The notes beneath the pieces were generated by a model. The model was not told the DNA's origin. It was given only the letters and a program-made list of their open reading frames with translations, and did no database searches. A stretch of DNA of 64,000 nt from Sphingomonas sp. AR_OL41 (GTDB lineage Bacteria > Pseudomonadota > Alphaproteobacteria > Sphingomonadales > Sphingomonadaceae), in the NCBI RefSeq assembly GCF_029911635.1, contig NZ_JARYTI010000013.1, forward strand, positions 57,711 to 121,710. Reading direction: 5' to 3'. Below are positions 16,142-23,978 of the stretch, in pieces. The translations under genes were made by a program, and so were the position numbers. How positions within the stretch are numbered: the stretch's first letter is position 1; each line of letters starts with the position of its first letter.

Positions 16142-16834
16142 TTAAGCGGTGGCGTCGATGGAATGCGCCAAGCGAGCGTCGGCATTCACCGCGCGTTGTT
16201 CGGCGTTCAAAATGCCGGCGATGGTCCGGTCATTGGCGTAATCGCCGGCTGTAGCTTTAGCGACCTGATAAGCTCCAAGCGCGCCGTCATAGTCATCCAA
16301 GAGCGCGGCCTCTTCGGCCAATGCATCACCGGCATGGGTTTTGAAAATTAGCTCGCGATATTTTGCTTGGTCGCTTTCCGAGATGCCGGTGAGAATGGCC
16401 GGAACTTGGGTAATCGCTGCCAACTCAACAGCCTTGTTCTCAGCCGCGAGCGACAACATCATTTGATTCAGATCGGCCGGCGACATTGAGCGGGCGCGTT
16501 CTCGAATTTCCGCCTGATATTCGCCCGGCACCAGCGGCACCTTTGCCAACTTTAGCTTGTTGATCGCGGCGAGGCCTTCGCTCGCAATCGCGTCGATTTG
16601 GCTTTTGATTTTGTCGGCTTCCAAAGCCAGCCGGTTGGAGGCCTTTGCTATGCGCACGATATGAGCCGCTTCGGGTTGCGTTGGATTTGGGTTGTTGAAA
16701 ACTTCGTTCAGATCGAGCGTGAGCGTCGAAAGCTTAGCGACCTGGACAGCCAAGCGCTGGGAATATTCGTTGGCACCCATGCGCTTGAAATATTGGTCAA
16801 GCGTTTCAGCACGGATGGAGATTGACGTAGCCAT
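16142..16834 (-). CDS. helical element protein of unknown function (230 aa)
   Basis: Not recognised. The 230-residue product is almost entirely helical and Ala/Leu/Glu-rich, with heptad-like stretches (IVRIAKASNRLALEADKIKS, MSPADLNQMMLSLAAENKAVE). This suggests a coiled-coil or structural/adaptor protein. I chose ATG 16834, preceded by AAGGA 6 nt upstream; a TTG at 16849 extends it into IR3. It is the first gene of the middle operon. The promoter region upstream holds IR3 (16853) and DR3 (16915), so it may be controlled by whatever binds those sites. Confidence 0.65.
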   Translation of the reverse strand: MATSISIRAETLDQYFKRMGANEYSQRLAVQVAKLSTLTLDLNEVFNNPNPTQPEAAHIVRIAKASNRLALEADKIKSQIDAIASEGLAAINKLKLAKVPLVPGEYQAEIRERARSMSPADLNQMMLSLAAENKAVELAAITQVPAILTGISESDQAKYRELIFKTHAGDALAEEAALLDDYDGALGAYQVAKATAGDYANDRTIAGILNAEQRAVNADARLAHSIDATA

Positions 16835-16852
16835 AATAGATTCCTTCAATTC

Positions 16853-16871
16853 GACGGACCTTCAGTCCGCC
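16853..16871. repeat. internal att-like core IR3
   Basis: GACGGA and TCCGCC flank a 7-nt spacer CCTTCAG. One arm has a single mismatch to the attachment core. It lies 19 nt upstream of the 230-residue gene. DR3 begins 43 nt further on, repeating the end geometry of the element. Confidence 0.55.
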
Positions 16872-16914
16872 AGTTGATGTTGATTTAGTTTGATAATTGG
16901 GCATTTTGGATGGC

Positions 16915-16935
16915 CTAGCCATCATCTTACCCATC
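16915..16935. repeat. GATGGG direct repeat DR3
   Basis: CTAGCCATC at 16915 and TTACCCATC at 16927 give, on the minus strand, GATGGGTAA then GATGGCTAG with the same 12-bp period as the other pairs. It is 43 nt from IR3. Confidence 0.6.
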
Positions 16936-16983
16936 GTCGGATTGAGAGTGCCCACATTCCGGGGCAGCATTTATCCGAAATAC

Positions 16984-17205
16984 CTCGTCCGCAGTTCGGA
17001 ACGAGATAACCAAAAACGGCTTAAAACCGTCATCTCTTCATCAATATATCTCAATAGTATAAGTAGTATGATATAGATGATGACCAATGGTGGCGCGCCG
17101 TCCCTGGCGACAAGGGAGTTAGGTCATATGCGCCTCCTATCGAGATACGCAGGATAACCGCGCAATATCAACATCATGACGACACAGCGCACGAGATAGG
17201 TCATC
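16984..17205. other. gene-free, repeat-rich segment; possible element replication origin
   Basis: No gene is seen between 16872 and 17205. A hairpin with CTCGT/ACGAG ends is at 16984-17005. GAGAT...ATCTC at 17003-17036 encloses ACGG/CCGT. An AT-rich run lies at 17040-17085. AGGTCAT followed within a few nt by ATGCGCCTC occurs twice (about 17121 and 17198). It lies directly beside the DUF3987-like ATPase gene, where a satellite origin would be expected. Function is inferred. Confidence 0.4.
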
Positions 17206-18582
17206 CTATGCGCCTCTCGCTGACTTCAGAAAGCGTGTTGGATTAGCTACGACAAAGGCGCGTGGAGCCGCCCCGTATCTTGCTTGCATCTGTGATTTCG
17301 CAACTTCCTTTAGCTCGTCACTTTCGAGCAGCGATTTTAGAGCGCGATTAAGTGCGTTGGTCGCGCCGATGCGGTCGTTGCGAAATGTCGCCAGCTTAAT
17401 CAGCCGCCGCGAAAGATATGTCCCGGTGACGACGCCATCGCGGTGCATTTCATCGGTAAAGCCGCCATATCGTTCAACACGGTCAAGGGGCTGGGTGGCG
17501 TAGGCGCCGATGGCCTTGAGCAATTCGTTTTGTTGCTTCACCTCGTCGCCGGCTACCTCGCCAACCTCGTCATTCTCAAACTTGCTCAGCATGGCTTCAG
17601 TTTGTGAGACGATGAGATTTGTTGCCCACATCGTCTCTGTGATCGTCACAATGGGCGCGAGTGGATTAATGCCAACGGCGGCTAGGCTGGCGAGCTTCAG
17701 GGCTTTCAGGTGCGCCCGGTTCCAAAGCTCGCGGTGCGTTTCTGAAGTGTGGGCATTTATCCTGTCGGTGACCCATTGGCCGAACTCGCGGAATGTCGCT
17801 TTTGCACTGTCATCGGCCTGAATGACATGGACGTTGCCTTGATGCGCCAGCGTCAGGCAATAGCCGCAAAGGTCGGCCAGGCGTTGGGTTAACGCCGCGT
17901 CGGGAACGGCTAGGCCAGCGGTTTCATTTAATGGGGCGCGGCCTCCCCTGGCTTCAATCACCATGAAGCGGGGCAGCAATCCGCTTAGGATCATGCCTTC
18001 GCTCATTGCTTCATAGACGACGCCGGGAACGCTCTCCCCTAGCAGCGTCAACGCGGGGCTTAGGATGACGCCGGTTTGCTTATCGCGTTCGCTGTAGGCC
18101 ATCGGATCAACGACGCTGCCGGCGCCGCTTTTGCCGAACAGGTCTAGCAACGTCGCCTTCAACGCTTCGTCATTCGGGTTGGCTTTGGGAGACGAAATCG
18201 CCTTTAGCTTATAGCCGAACTCGCCAATTACACTGACGATGGACGGGCGCTTATCGAGCCATTTTAACAGGCCAGCCGACGACACTAGCGCGGGGCCTTT
18301 GAAGTCGGCCGCTGCCGGGACCGATGCCGAAACCGCAGCGAACAGCTTGGATATGCCAGTGGCGGCGGCTTCCTTCCCCATGCCGGTTGATGCCAACAAG
18401 AGAATATATTGGTTTAGGCCAGCGCCAGTGTAAGTGTTGTAAGCTTTACCGCAAACGCCAGCCATAAAGGCAATTGAGCCGGCAAGTGCAATTTCGCAAT
18501 TCGGATGCGGTGCGGCGTCAAATATGAAGCCGGCAACGTCGCCCAATAATCCGCTAGGTCGTAGCGACGAATCATCTGACAT
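17206..18582 (-). CDS. DUF3987-like replication ATPase/helicase
   Basis: A 458-residue protein resembling the DUF3987 group of primase/helicase-type ATPases found on plasmids, ICEs and satellites. The opening (SGLLGDVAGFIFDAAPHPNCEIALAGSIAFMAGVCGKAYN) is typical. The nucleotide-binding loop ASTGMGKE (residues 64-71) has Glu where Ser/Thr usually follows the Lys. I used ATG 18582, 8 nt past the AlpA stop; the longest frame starts with GTG at 18657 and would overlap AlpA by 68 nt. It probably drives element replication from the adjacent repeat-rich segment. No separate primase is encoded. Confidence 0.72.
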   Translation of the reverse strand: MSDDSSLRPSGLLGDVAGFIFDAAPHPNCEIALAGSIAFMAGVCGKAYNTYTGAGLNQYILLLASTGMGKEAAATGISKLFAAVSASVPAAADFKGPALVSSAGLLKWLDKRPSIVSVIGEFGYKLKAISSPKANPNDEALKATLLDLFGKSGAGSVVDPMAYSERDKQTGVILSPALTLLGESVPGVVYEAMSEGMILSGLLPRFMVIEARGGRAPLNETAGLAVPDAALTQRLADLCGYCLTLAHQGNVHVIQADDSAKATFREFGQWVTDRINAHTSETHRELWNRAHLKALKLASLAAVGINPLAPIVTITETMWATNLIVSQTEAMLSKFENDEVGEVAGDEVKQQNELLKAIGAYATQPLDRVERYGGFTDEMHRDGVVTGTYLSRRLIKLATFRNDRIGATNALNRALKSLLESDELKEVAKSQMQARYGAAPRAFVVANPTRFLKSARGA

Positions 18583-18589
18583 ATCCGGC

Positions 18590-18808
18590 TTAAGCGGCTT
18601 GAGCGGCGCGAGCTTCGATCCACTCGCGAACTTTTCCAACTTCCCAAGCTGTGACACGAGGCGAAAGTTTAACTGGTGCAGGAAAGCTGCCGTCTTTTAC
18701 CTTGCGCCATAATGTGGCGTTGCTAAAGGGAACAATGGCTGGTATAAGTTGCGCCTGGCGTATAAAGCCAACATCAGGCAATGAAGTTGATAGCATACTG
18801 TGAGACAT
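18590..18808 (-). CDS. AlpA-family excisionase/regulator
   Basis: A 72-residue winged helix-turn-helix protein of the MerR-like AlpA/phage excisionase group. It has LIPAIVPFSNATLWRKVKDGSFPAPVKLSPRVTAWEVGKVREWIEAR, the classic 'sxsTlwrwvkdGxFPxPvklgxrxvaWxxxeVxxWi' pattern. The ATG at 18808 has GAAGGA 8 nt upstream. In P4-like elements AlpA activates integrase and excision. It sits about 150 nt inside DR4 and heads the minus-strand module with the DUF3987-like gene. It is the best candidate binder of the GATGGG repeats besides integrase. Confidence 0.85.
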   Translation of the reverse strand: MSHSMLSTSLPDVGFIRQAQLIPAIVPFSNATLWRKVKDGSFPAPVKLSPRVTAWEVGKVREWIEARAAQAA

Positions 18809-18958
18809 GAGAACGTATCCTTCAGACGGAGCGTTCTATACTACATCAGTATTGATAGGACATGCAATGTCTCCGCGTCGCAAAAGGGCGCGTGGCTGAA
18901 ATTATTTTTAGAGCGCCGTGCGGCGCGGAATTACCGCTAGATCAGCCGCAAACCGAAT

Positions 18959-18979
18959 GATGGGTAGGGCGATGGGCCG
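18959..18979. repeat. GATGGG direct repeat DR4
   Basis: GATGGGTAG at 18959 and GATGGGCCG at 18971, 12-bp period, end 43 nt before the right attachment core at 19023. With DR1 on the other side of the core this completes the attP arm layout. Confidence 0.65.
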
Positions 18980-19021
18980 GCTGCCCGAAGTGCCATAAAA
19001 TCTAATGATTTCAATGGCAAA

Positions 19022-19035
19022 TGGCGGAGCGGGAG
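19022..19035. repeat. central att core: junction of the tandem copies (attP equivalent)
   Basis: The same 14-bp core as at 12249, but here with element sequence on both sides (DR4 on the left; TCCGCC, the TTGACA box and DR1 on the right). This is exactly the attP site that the excised circle would carry, with symmetrical GGCGGA/TCCGCC arms around GCGGGAG. Confidence 0.85.
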
Positions 19036-19156
19036 TCCGCCGATATCGAACTTCACCGCCTATCATACCCTCTCATAAGCTACGCTTTCTCTAGCAAATC
19101 TGCCACTTTATCCTCTCATAGGGACTCTTGACATTTCGCTAGGTCGCAACCCAATT

Positions 19157-19177
19157 GATGGGTAAGGCGATGGATAG
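19157..19177. repeat. GATGGG direct repeat DR1, copy 2
   Basis: Same two 9-mers and 12-bp period as at 12384. Here it is the right arm of the reconstituted attP. Confidence 0.6.
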
Positions 19178-19193
19178 TGAGGGACAAGAGGCG

Positions 19194-20429
19194 ATGGCAC
19201 AAAAACCAAAGGAGCTAGGGGCGCTGGCGGTGTCTCGCCTGTCCAAGCCAGGCTTGCATTTCGTCGGCGGTGTGTCGGGCCTGGCGCTTCAGGTCGCGCC
19301 GGCCGGTAGCCGTTCATGGGTACTGCGCGCTACGGTTGGCAGCAAGCGCCGCGACATGGGGCTAGGTGGATATCCTGACGTAACATTGGCCGGCGCCAAG
19401 GAAGCCGCCCGGATGGCGCGCGACAAAATCCGCAATGGTGTCGATCCCATTGCCGAACGTACCGCCGCGCGAAGTGCGCTATTGTCGGCTCACGGCAAGT
19501 CGATGAACTTTGAAGCGGCGGCGCTGGCCTATATCGCGGCGCACGAATCTGGCTGGCGCAACGCGAAGCACATTCAGCAATGGCGCAACAGCCTTGAAGG
19601 CTACGCCTACCCGGTCATTGGCAAGCTGTTGGTTCGCGACGTTGACCTAACGCACGTCATGAAAATTCTTGAACCAATGTGGGAAACAAAGACCGAAACC
19701 GCGACCCGGCTTCGCGGGCGCATCGAGCAAGTCCTAGATTGGGCAACGGTGCGCGGCTATCGAGACGGGCTAAATCCGGCTCGCTGGCGTGGCCATTTGG
19801 ACAAGCTGCTGACTGCTCCCAATAAGCTGGCCAAGGTGAAGCATCACCAAGCTCTGCCGTGGGCGGCCATCGGCGGCTTCATGGCCAAGCTACGCCAAGG
19901 CGAGGGGATGGGAGCGCGGGCGCTAGAGTTTGCTATTTTGACGGCGGCGCGCTCCGGTGAAGTTCGTGGCGCGACATGGGATGAAATCGACCTTGAGGCA
20001 GCGGAGTGGAATATCCCGGCCGAACGGATGAAGGCAAATAAAGCGCATCGCGTCCCGCTGTCATCGGTGGCGCTGGCGATGCTGAAGGCGTTGCCGCGCA
20101 TAGCCAATACAAACCTCGTTTTCCCGGCTCCGCGCGGTGGCCTACTCTCTGACATGACACTGACGGCAGTGTTGCGGCGGATGAAGGTTGAAGCGGTGCC
20201 GCACGGCTTTCGATCAACCTTCAGGGATTGGGTGGCTGAAACCACTTCCTATCCCAACCACGTTGCCGAAATGGCTCTTGCCCACACTATCGGCAACAAG
20301 GTTGAAGCTGCCTATCGGCGTGATGACCTTTTTCCAAAGAGGGTGGTCATGATGGAGGAATGGGCTGGCTTTTGCGGCCTTATCAACTCGGCTACTGTCG
20401 TTGCGCTGAAGAGATCGGCTAGCGCTTGA
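19194..20429 (+). CDS. int: P4-type tyrosine integrase, copy 2
   Basis: Identical in sequence to the integrase at 12421-13656, with the full R-H-R-H-Y catalytic set and the same start considerations. Unlike copy 1, its promoter region is preceded by the right end of another element copy rather than by chromosome, so upstream read-through differs. Having two intact integrase genes means excision of one copy, both copies, or the whole array is possible. Confidence 0.93.
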   Translation: MAQKPKELGALAVSRLSKPGLHFVGGVSGLALQVAPAGSRSWVLRATVGSKRRDMGLGGYPDVTLAGAKEAARMARDKIRNGVDPIAERTAARSALLSAHGKSMNFEAAALAYIAAHESGWRNAKHIQQWRNSLEGYAYPVIGKLLVRDVDLTHVMKILEPMWETKTETATRLRGRIEQVLDWATVRGYRDGLNPARWRGHLDKLLTAPNKLAKVKHHQALPWAAIGGFMAKLRQGEGMGARALEFAILTAARSGEVRGATWDEIDLEAAEWNIPAERMKANKAHRVPLSSVALAMLKALPRIANTNLVFPAPRGGLLSDMTLTAVLRRMKVEAVPHGFRSTFRDWVAETTSYPNHVAEMALAHTIGNKVEAAYRRDDLFPKRVVMMEEWAGFCGLINSATVVALKRSASA

Positions 20430-20439
20430 GGAGTGTTTG

Positions 20440-21189
20440 ATGAAGTGGCTTGGTGCAACGATAAATGCCCTCGCACTGCTCGTGCTGGCGGCGTTGGTAA
20501 CCGCATATATTCAGCCGATTATTAAATACATCATGCCCGAAAAGGCGATTCAAGCCACTATCAATTTAAATATGTGGATGGAGAAGCCGGCAAAGGTTGG
20601 GTTTGTCGAAGAAAAGCCTTCAAATGATCTCGCCACAAACCAAAGCAATCACGATATATATATGAGTCCGGATTATTATAAATTCGCTGATATGGAGCTA
20701 ACAAACACAAGCGAGAAGACCATTACTGACATACGCTTCAGACTTGAAGATGGGCAGCGCCCCGATGTAATGATAGTTACAGATGATGGGAACAAGAGAT
20801 GGTACGTAACGGGAAAAAATGATATCCATCTTCCCGATATGAAGCCGGGTGATAAGACGAAGGTATATATGTGGGCGAGCGGCCTATTTTCTAAGTTGAT
20901 AATTACCGACTTGCTGTCAACTTACTCATCGGGAGGGCCGTTCGACATAGCTGTTCTTTCGCCGCAAGAAAAAGATTTTTATTCTGATAAGCATCCAATA
21001 TCTGACAGCTTGGGGTCTCTTGCTGGATGGGTTGGTGGTGTTGGTGCTGTTTTACTGGGCGTGATATTTTGTATTATGAATATCTTTTATGAGAAGTATT
21101 ATAAAAAGCTGTTGGCGGACCCAGTTTTCCTAGTTGACGAGAAGGCCCGCTACGATTTGGAGCCAGCCAAGTTCGTGCCTAAGCTCTAG
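20440..21189 (+). CDS. element membrane protein, helix - beta domain - helix, copy 2
   Basis: Identical to the 249-residue product at 13667-14416: membrane helix, AT-rich beta-type middle (FADMELTNTSEKTITDIRF), second membrane segment near 190-215, charged tail. It starts 10 nt after integrase copy 2. Function unknown. Confidence 0.7.
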   Translation: MKWLGATINALALLVLAALVTAYIQPIIKYIMPEKAIQATINLNMWMEKPAKVGFVEEKPSNDLATNQSNHDIYMSPDYYKFADMELTNTSEKTITDIRFRLEDGQRPDVMIVTDDGNKRWYVTGKNDIHLPDMKPGDKTKVYMWASGLFSKLIITDLLSTYSSGGPFDIAVLSPQEKDFYSDKHPISDSLGSLAGWVGGVGAVLLGVIFCIMNIFYEKYYKKLLADPVFLVDEKARYDLEPAKFVPKL

Positions 21190-21190
21190 A

Positions 21191-21213
21191 TTGGCGGAGA
21201 TGAAGTCCGCCAA
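21191..21213. repeat. internal att-like core IR2, copy 2
   Basis: Same TTGGCGGA/TCCGCCAA arms and GATGAAG spacer as at 14418. Confidence 0.6.
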
Positions 21214-21253
21214 AACTCGCCATTTCCCGGGGTTATTTTGTGCAAATACCTTA

Positions 21254-21274
21254 CTACCCATCGCGCTACCCATC
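21254..21274. repeat. GATGGG direct repeat DR2, copy 2
   Basis: Same paired CTACCCATC 9-mers as at 14481, in the same geometry to IR2. Confidence 0.65.
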
Positions 21275-21319
21275 GCCGCACTATATCGTTAGGACATCGC
21301 AGCGATTGTGGCGAGAACG

Positions 21320-21907
21320 TCAGCCGATCGCCATCCGCGCAACGGTAATTATTAGGTAGATCAACGTAGCGCCGCCTAAAAGTAACAACGCCACTAGTGA
21401 ATTAATAAACCACGCTGGCCAAACTCGCTGCGGAGACATGTTTATTAATTTTCCAACGCTGTCATCGGATCGAACCGCAGTCATAACTGGAAGTTCAGCA
21501 TTAAACGACATTATTTCTATAGTAGATTGTTCACCAGGGGCAAAACTGTCAAATTTCAGCGAGTAGCGATCAAACGAGCTACTAACATCTGTAAAAGCGC
21601 GGGCCGGCGTTATATTCATAATCGTAGGCTTCCAGTTGAAAGCTATTTCAACTCCCTTTGCGGCCTGCAGTCCCTCATTTCCAACGACAATAGAGGCAGT
21701 TCTTATTAGCTGCCTTGTTTGTATCTGCTTTCCATCACCATCCATAAGCGGCTGATCAACGAGAATATTAGCCGAATGGTGTATGCTGTAGCGCAGCTTG
21801 GGCTTTAGCCGCATTATCCGCGTTACAATGGCCGCAAATACCACGCATCCCAAGCTCCAAAGCTGCGCTTGGTGATCATATAAAAACTGTGTCGCCGGAT
21901 TCCCCAT
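21320..21907 (-). CDS. element membrane protein, helix - Ig-like domain - helix, copy 2
   Basis: Identical to the 195-residue product at 14547-15134, with both terminal membrane helices and the central beta-type domain. It faces the other membrane-protein gene across IR2/DR2. Function unknown. Confidence 0.68.
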   Translation of the reverse strand: MGNPATQFLYDHQAQLWSLGCVVFAAIVTRIMRLKPKLRYSIHHSANILVDQPLMDGDGKQIQTRQLIRTASIVVGNEGLQAAKGVEIAFNWKPTIMNITPARAFTDVSSSFDRYSLKFDSFAPGEQSTIEIMSFNAELPVMTAVRSDDSVGKLINMSPQRVWPAWFINSLVALLLLGGATLIYLIITVARMAIG

Positions 21908-21929
21908 AGCCCACAATTTGGGCCATCAC

Positions 21930-22262
21930 CTAAAGCGACGCAAGGTGTTGCGCCAGTTCATCAACGGCAATGGCGCGTGCCGGCCGGAGCGGCGGATTGA
22001 GCCAGCTCGCGCCAACAGAATGCTGCCCATATATAGCAAGCATGAATTGTTGCCCTAGCGCGACGCTCGCTCGCTTCGTGAAGGCGCCCAACGCCTCGCC
22101 GGGATGACGAGCTACAACCGGCCCGGAAAGTGATTGCGAGGCGATAACTTCCCCTGGCGGCTCGCTCTCATGATATAAGCACAGAAGGAACGGCTCCGCC
22201 GCCGCAACGGCCCGCTCACAAGCCTCTAGGCGTTCCAATCGGGAAATGAGGCGGCCTTTCAC
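21930..22262 (-). CDS. small element protein (110 aa), copy 2
   Basis: Identical to the product of 15157-15489; coupled to the preceding gene by a 4-nt overlap. Not recognised. Confidence 0.62.
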   Translation of the reverse strand: MKGRLISRLERLEACERAVAAAEPFLLCLYHESEPPGEVIASQSLSGPVVARHPGEALGAFTKRASVALGQQFMLAIYGQHSVGASWLNPPLRPARAIAVDELAQHLASL

Positions 22263-22591
22263 GGGCGCCTGTCCCGCGCCGTCTCTAGGGCAGCTATCCG
22301 GGCCTCTAGCTCGCTCCGCTCGATCATGCGCGCCATCAGGTCCAACAGGTACGCGAGGCGGGTCGCGTGATCGACCTTCAACTCGCCGCGTCGTGCCTCG
22401 CGATAAATCCGGGCAAGCTCGCGGCGCACATTCGCAACGGTTTCGAGCTTCAGCCGGGGTGACGGCAGCTTGGCAGGGGGAGGGGGCGGCGGCGAAACGC
22501 TAGGAACACAGGCGGAAACTGGCCATCCTGCCTGTCCAATCTCTGCACTTTCAGGCGCCGTCCGCGCACCCCAACCACTCAATTTCAACAA
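22259..22591 (-). CDS. small helical element protein (110 aa), copy 2
   Basis: Identical to the product of 15486-15818: proline-rich start, then a helical charged region; probable TTG start 2 nt after the preceding stop. Not recognised. Confidence 0.58.
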   Translation of the reverse strand: MLKLSGWGARTAPESAEIGQAGWPVSACVPSVSPPPPPPAKLPSPRLKLETVANVRRELARIYREARRGELKVDHATRLAYLLDLMARMIERSELEARIAALETARDRRP

Positions 22592-22593
22592 TC

Positions 22594-22854
22594 CTAGTCG
22601 CGATTTGAATGTAATAAATAGTCTGCAAGCGTTCTGCGTGCAACGTCGAAAGATGCTATTTTATCTCCCGTAGAACTCGCATCATCCGTAGCAATTCCGA
22701 GCGTCCGAGTGACGATATATAGTTGGATATCGCCAAAGTTATTGAACACTGGATGTACTAAGTTACCTGATGCTTTTGCCTGTATTGCGTTCCAAGCGGC
22801 GATATGCGGTGTCGGAACGCCGCTGTCACCTTCAGCGAAATTATCAAGAGCCAT
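22594..22854 (-). CDS. small element protein (86 aa), copy 2
   Basis: Identical to the product of 15821-16081. Soluble, acidic, no recognisable motif. Confidence 0.55.
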   Translation of the reverse strand: MALDNFAEGDSGVPTPHIAAWNAIQAKASGNLVHPVFNNFGDIQLYIVTRTLGIATDDASSTGDKIASFDVARRTLADYLLHSNRD

Positions 22855-22914
22855 TTTGAAATTCCCACAATAGTAGGCGCGGCCATCGCTGACGACCGCG
22901 CCCGATGTTGAGCG

Positions 22915-23607
22915 TTAAGCGGTGGCGTCGATGGAATGCGCCAAGCGAGCGTCGGCATTCACCGCGCGTTGTTCGGCGTTCAAAATGCCGGCGATGGTCC
23001 GGTCATTGGCGTAATCGCCGGCTGTAGCTTTAGCGACCTGATAAGCTCCAAGCGCGCCGTCATAGTCATCCAAGAGCGCGGCCTCTTCGGCCAATGCATC
23101 ACCGGCATGGGTTTTGAAAATTAGCTCGCGATATTTTGCTTGGTCGCTTTCCGAGATGCCGGTGAGAATGGCCGGAACTTGGGTAATCGCTGCCAACTCA
23201 ACAGCCTTGTTCTCAGCCGCGAGCGACAACATCATTTGATTCAGATCGGCCGGCGACATTGAGCGGGCGCGTTCTCGAATTTCCGCCTGATATTCGCCCG
23301 GCACCAGCGGCACCTTTGCCAACTTTAGCTTGTTGATCGCGGCGAGGCCTTCGCTCGCAATCGCGTCGATTTGGCTTTTGATTTTGTCGGCTTCCAAAGC
23401 CAGCCGGTTGGAGGCCTTTGCTATGCGCACGATATGAGCCGCTTCGGGTTGCGTTGGATTTGGGTTGTTGAAAACTTCGTTCAGATCGAGCGTGAGCGTC
23501 GAAAGCTTAGCGACCTGGACAGCCAAGCGCTGGGAATATTCGTTGGCACCCATGCGCTTGAAATATTGGTCAAGCGTTTCAGCACGGATGGAGATTGACG
23601 TAGCCAT
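22915..23607 (-). CDS. helical element protein (230 aa), copy 2
   Basis: Identical to the product of 16142-16834. Ala/Leu/Glu-rich helical protein heading the middle operon, with IR3 and DR3 upstream. Not recognised. Confidence 0.65.
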   Translation of the reverse strand: MATSISIRAETLDQYFKRMGANEYSQRLAVQVAKLSTLTLDLNEVFNNPNPTQPEAAHIVRIAKASNRLALEADKIKSQIDAIASEGLAAINKLKLAKVPLVPGEYQAEIRERARSMSPADLNQMMLSLAAENKAVELAAITQVPAILTGISESDQAKYRELIFKTHAGDALAEEAALLDDYDGALGAYQVAKATAGDYANDRTIAGILNAEQRAVNADARLAHSIDATA

Positions 23608-23625
23608 AATAGATTCCTTCAATTC

Positions 23626-23644
23626 GACGGACCTTCAGTCCGCC
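23626..23644. repeat. internal att-like core IR3, copy 2
   Basis: Same GACGGA/TCCGCC arms and CCTTCAG spacer as at 16853. Confidence 0.55.
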
Positions 23645-23687
23645 AGTTGATGTTGATTTAGTTTGATAATTGGGCATTTTGGATGGC

Positions 23688-23708
23688 CTAGCCATCATCT
23701 TACCCATC
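23688..23708. repeat. GATGGG direct repeat DR3, copy 2
   Basis: Same pair as at 16915, 43 nt from IR3. Confidence 0.6.
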
Positions 23709-23756
23709 GTCGGATTGAGAGTGCCCACATTCCGGGGCAGCATTTATCCGAAATAC

Positions 23757-23978
23757 CTCGTCCGCAGTTCGGAACGAGATAACCAAAAACGGCTTAAAAC
23801 CGTCATCTCTTCATCAATATATCTCAATAGTATAAGTAGTATGATATAGATGATGACCAATGGTGGCGCGCCGTCCCTGGCGACAAGGGAGTTAGGTCAT
23901 ATGCGCCTCCTATCGAGATACGCAGGATAACCGCGCAATATCAACATCATGACGACACAGCGCACGAGATAGGTCATC
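23757..23978. other. repeat-rich gene-free segment, copy 2; possible origin
   Basis: Same hairpins, AT-rich run and doubled AGGTCAT motif as at 16984-17205; lies beside the second DUF3987-like gene. No gene seen. Confidence 0.4.

Larger units (their letters stand above)
12249..19021. mobile_element. tRNA-Ser integrative element, copy 1 (6,773 bp)
   Basis: A unit bounded by 14-bp att repeats and repeated in full at 19022-25794. Genes in order: P4-type integrase and a membrane protein (plus strand); a membrane protein, four small unknowns, a DUF3987-like ATPase and an AlpA-like regulator (minus strand). Coding density is good but composition is more AT-rich than the host, especially in the membrane-protein genes. 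No relaxase, type IV secretion, capsid, portal or terminase gene is visible. That points to a small phage-satellite-like or mobilizable island that relies on helpers. The class is inferred; the boundaries are read directly. Confidence 0.9.

Noticed and set aside
18583..18657. GTG start at 18657 for the DUF3987-like gene
   Set aside because: It would overlap the alpA-like gene by 68 nt without a ribosome site; ATG 18582 begins at the conserved region and follows the AlpA stop by 8 nt. The earlier start cannot be excluded.
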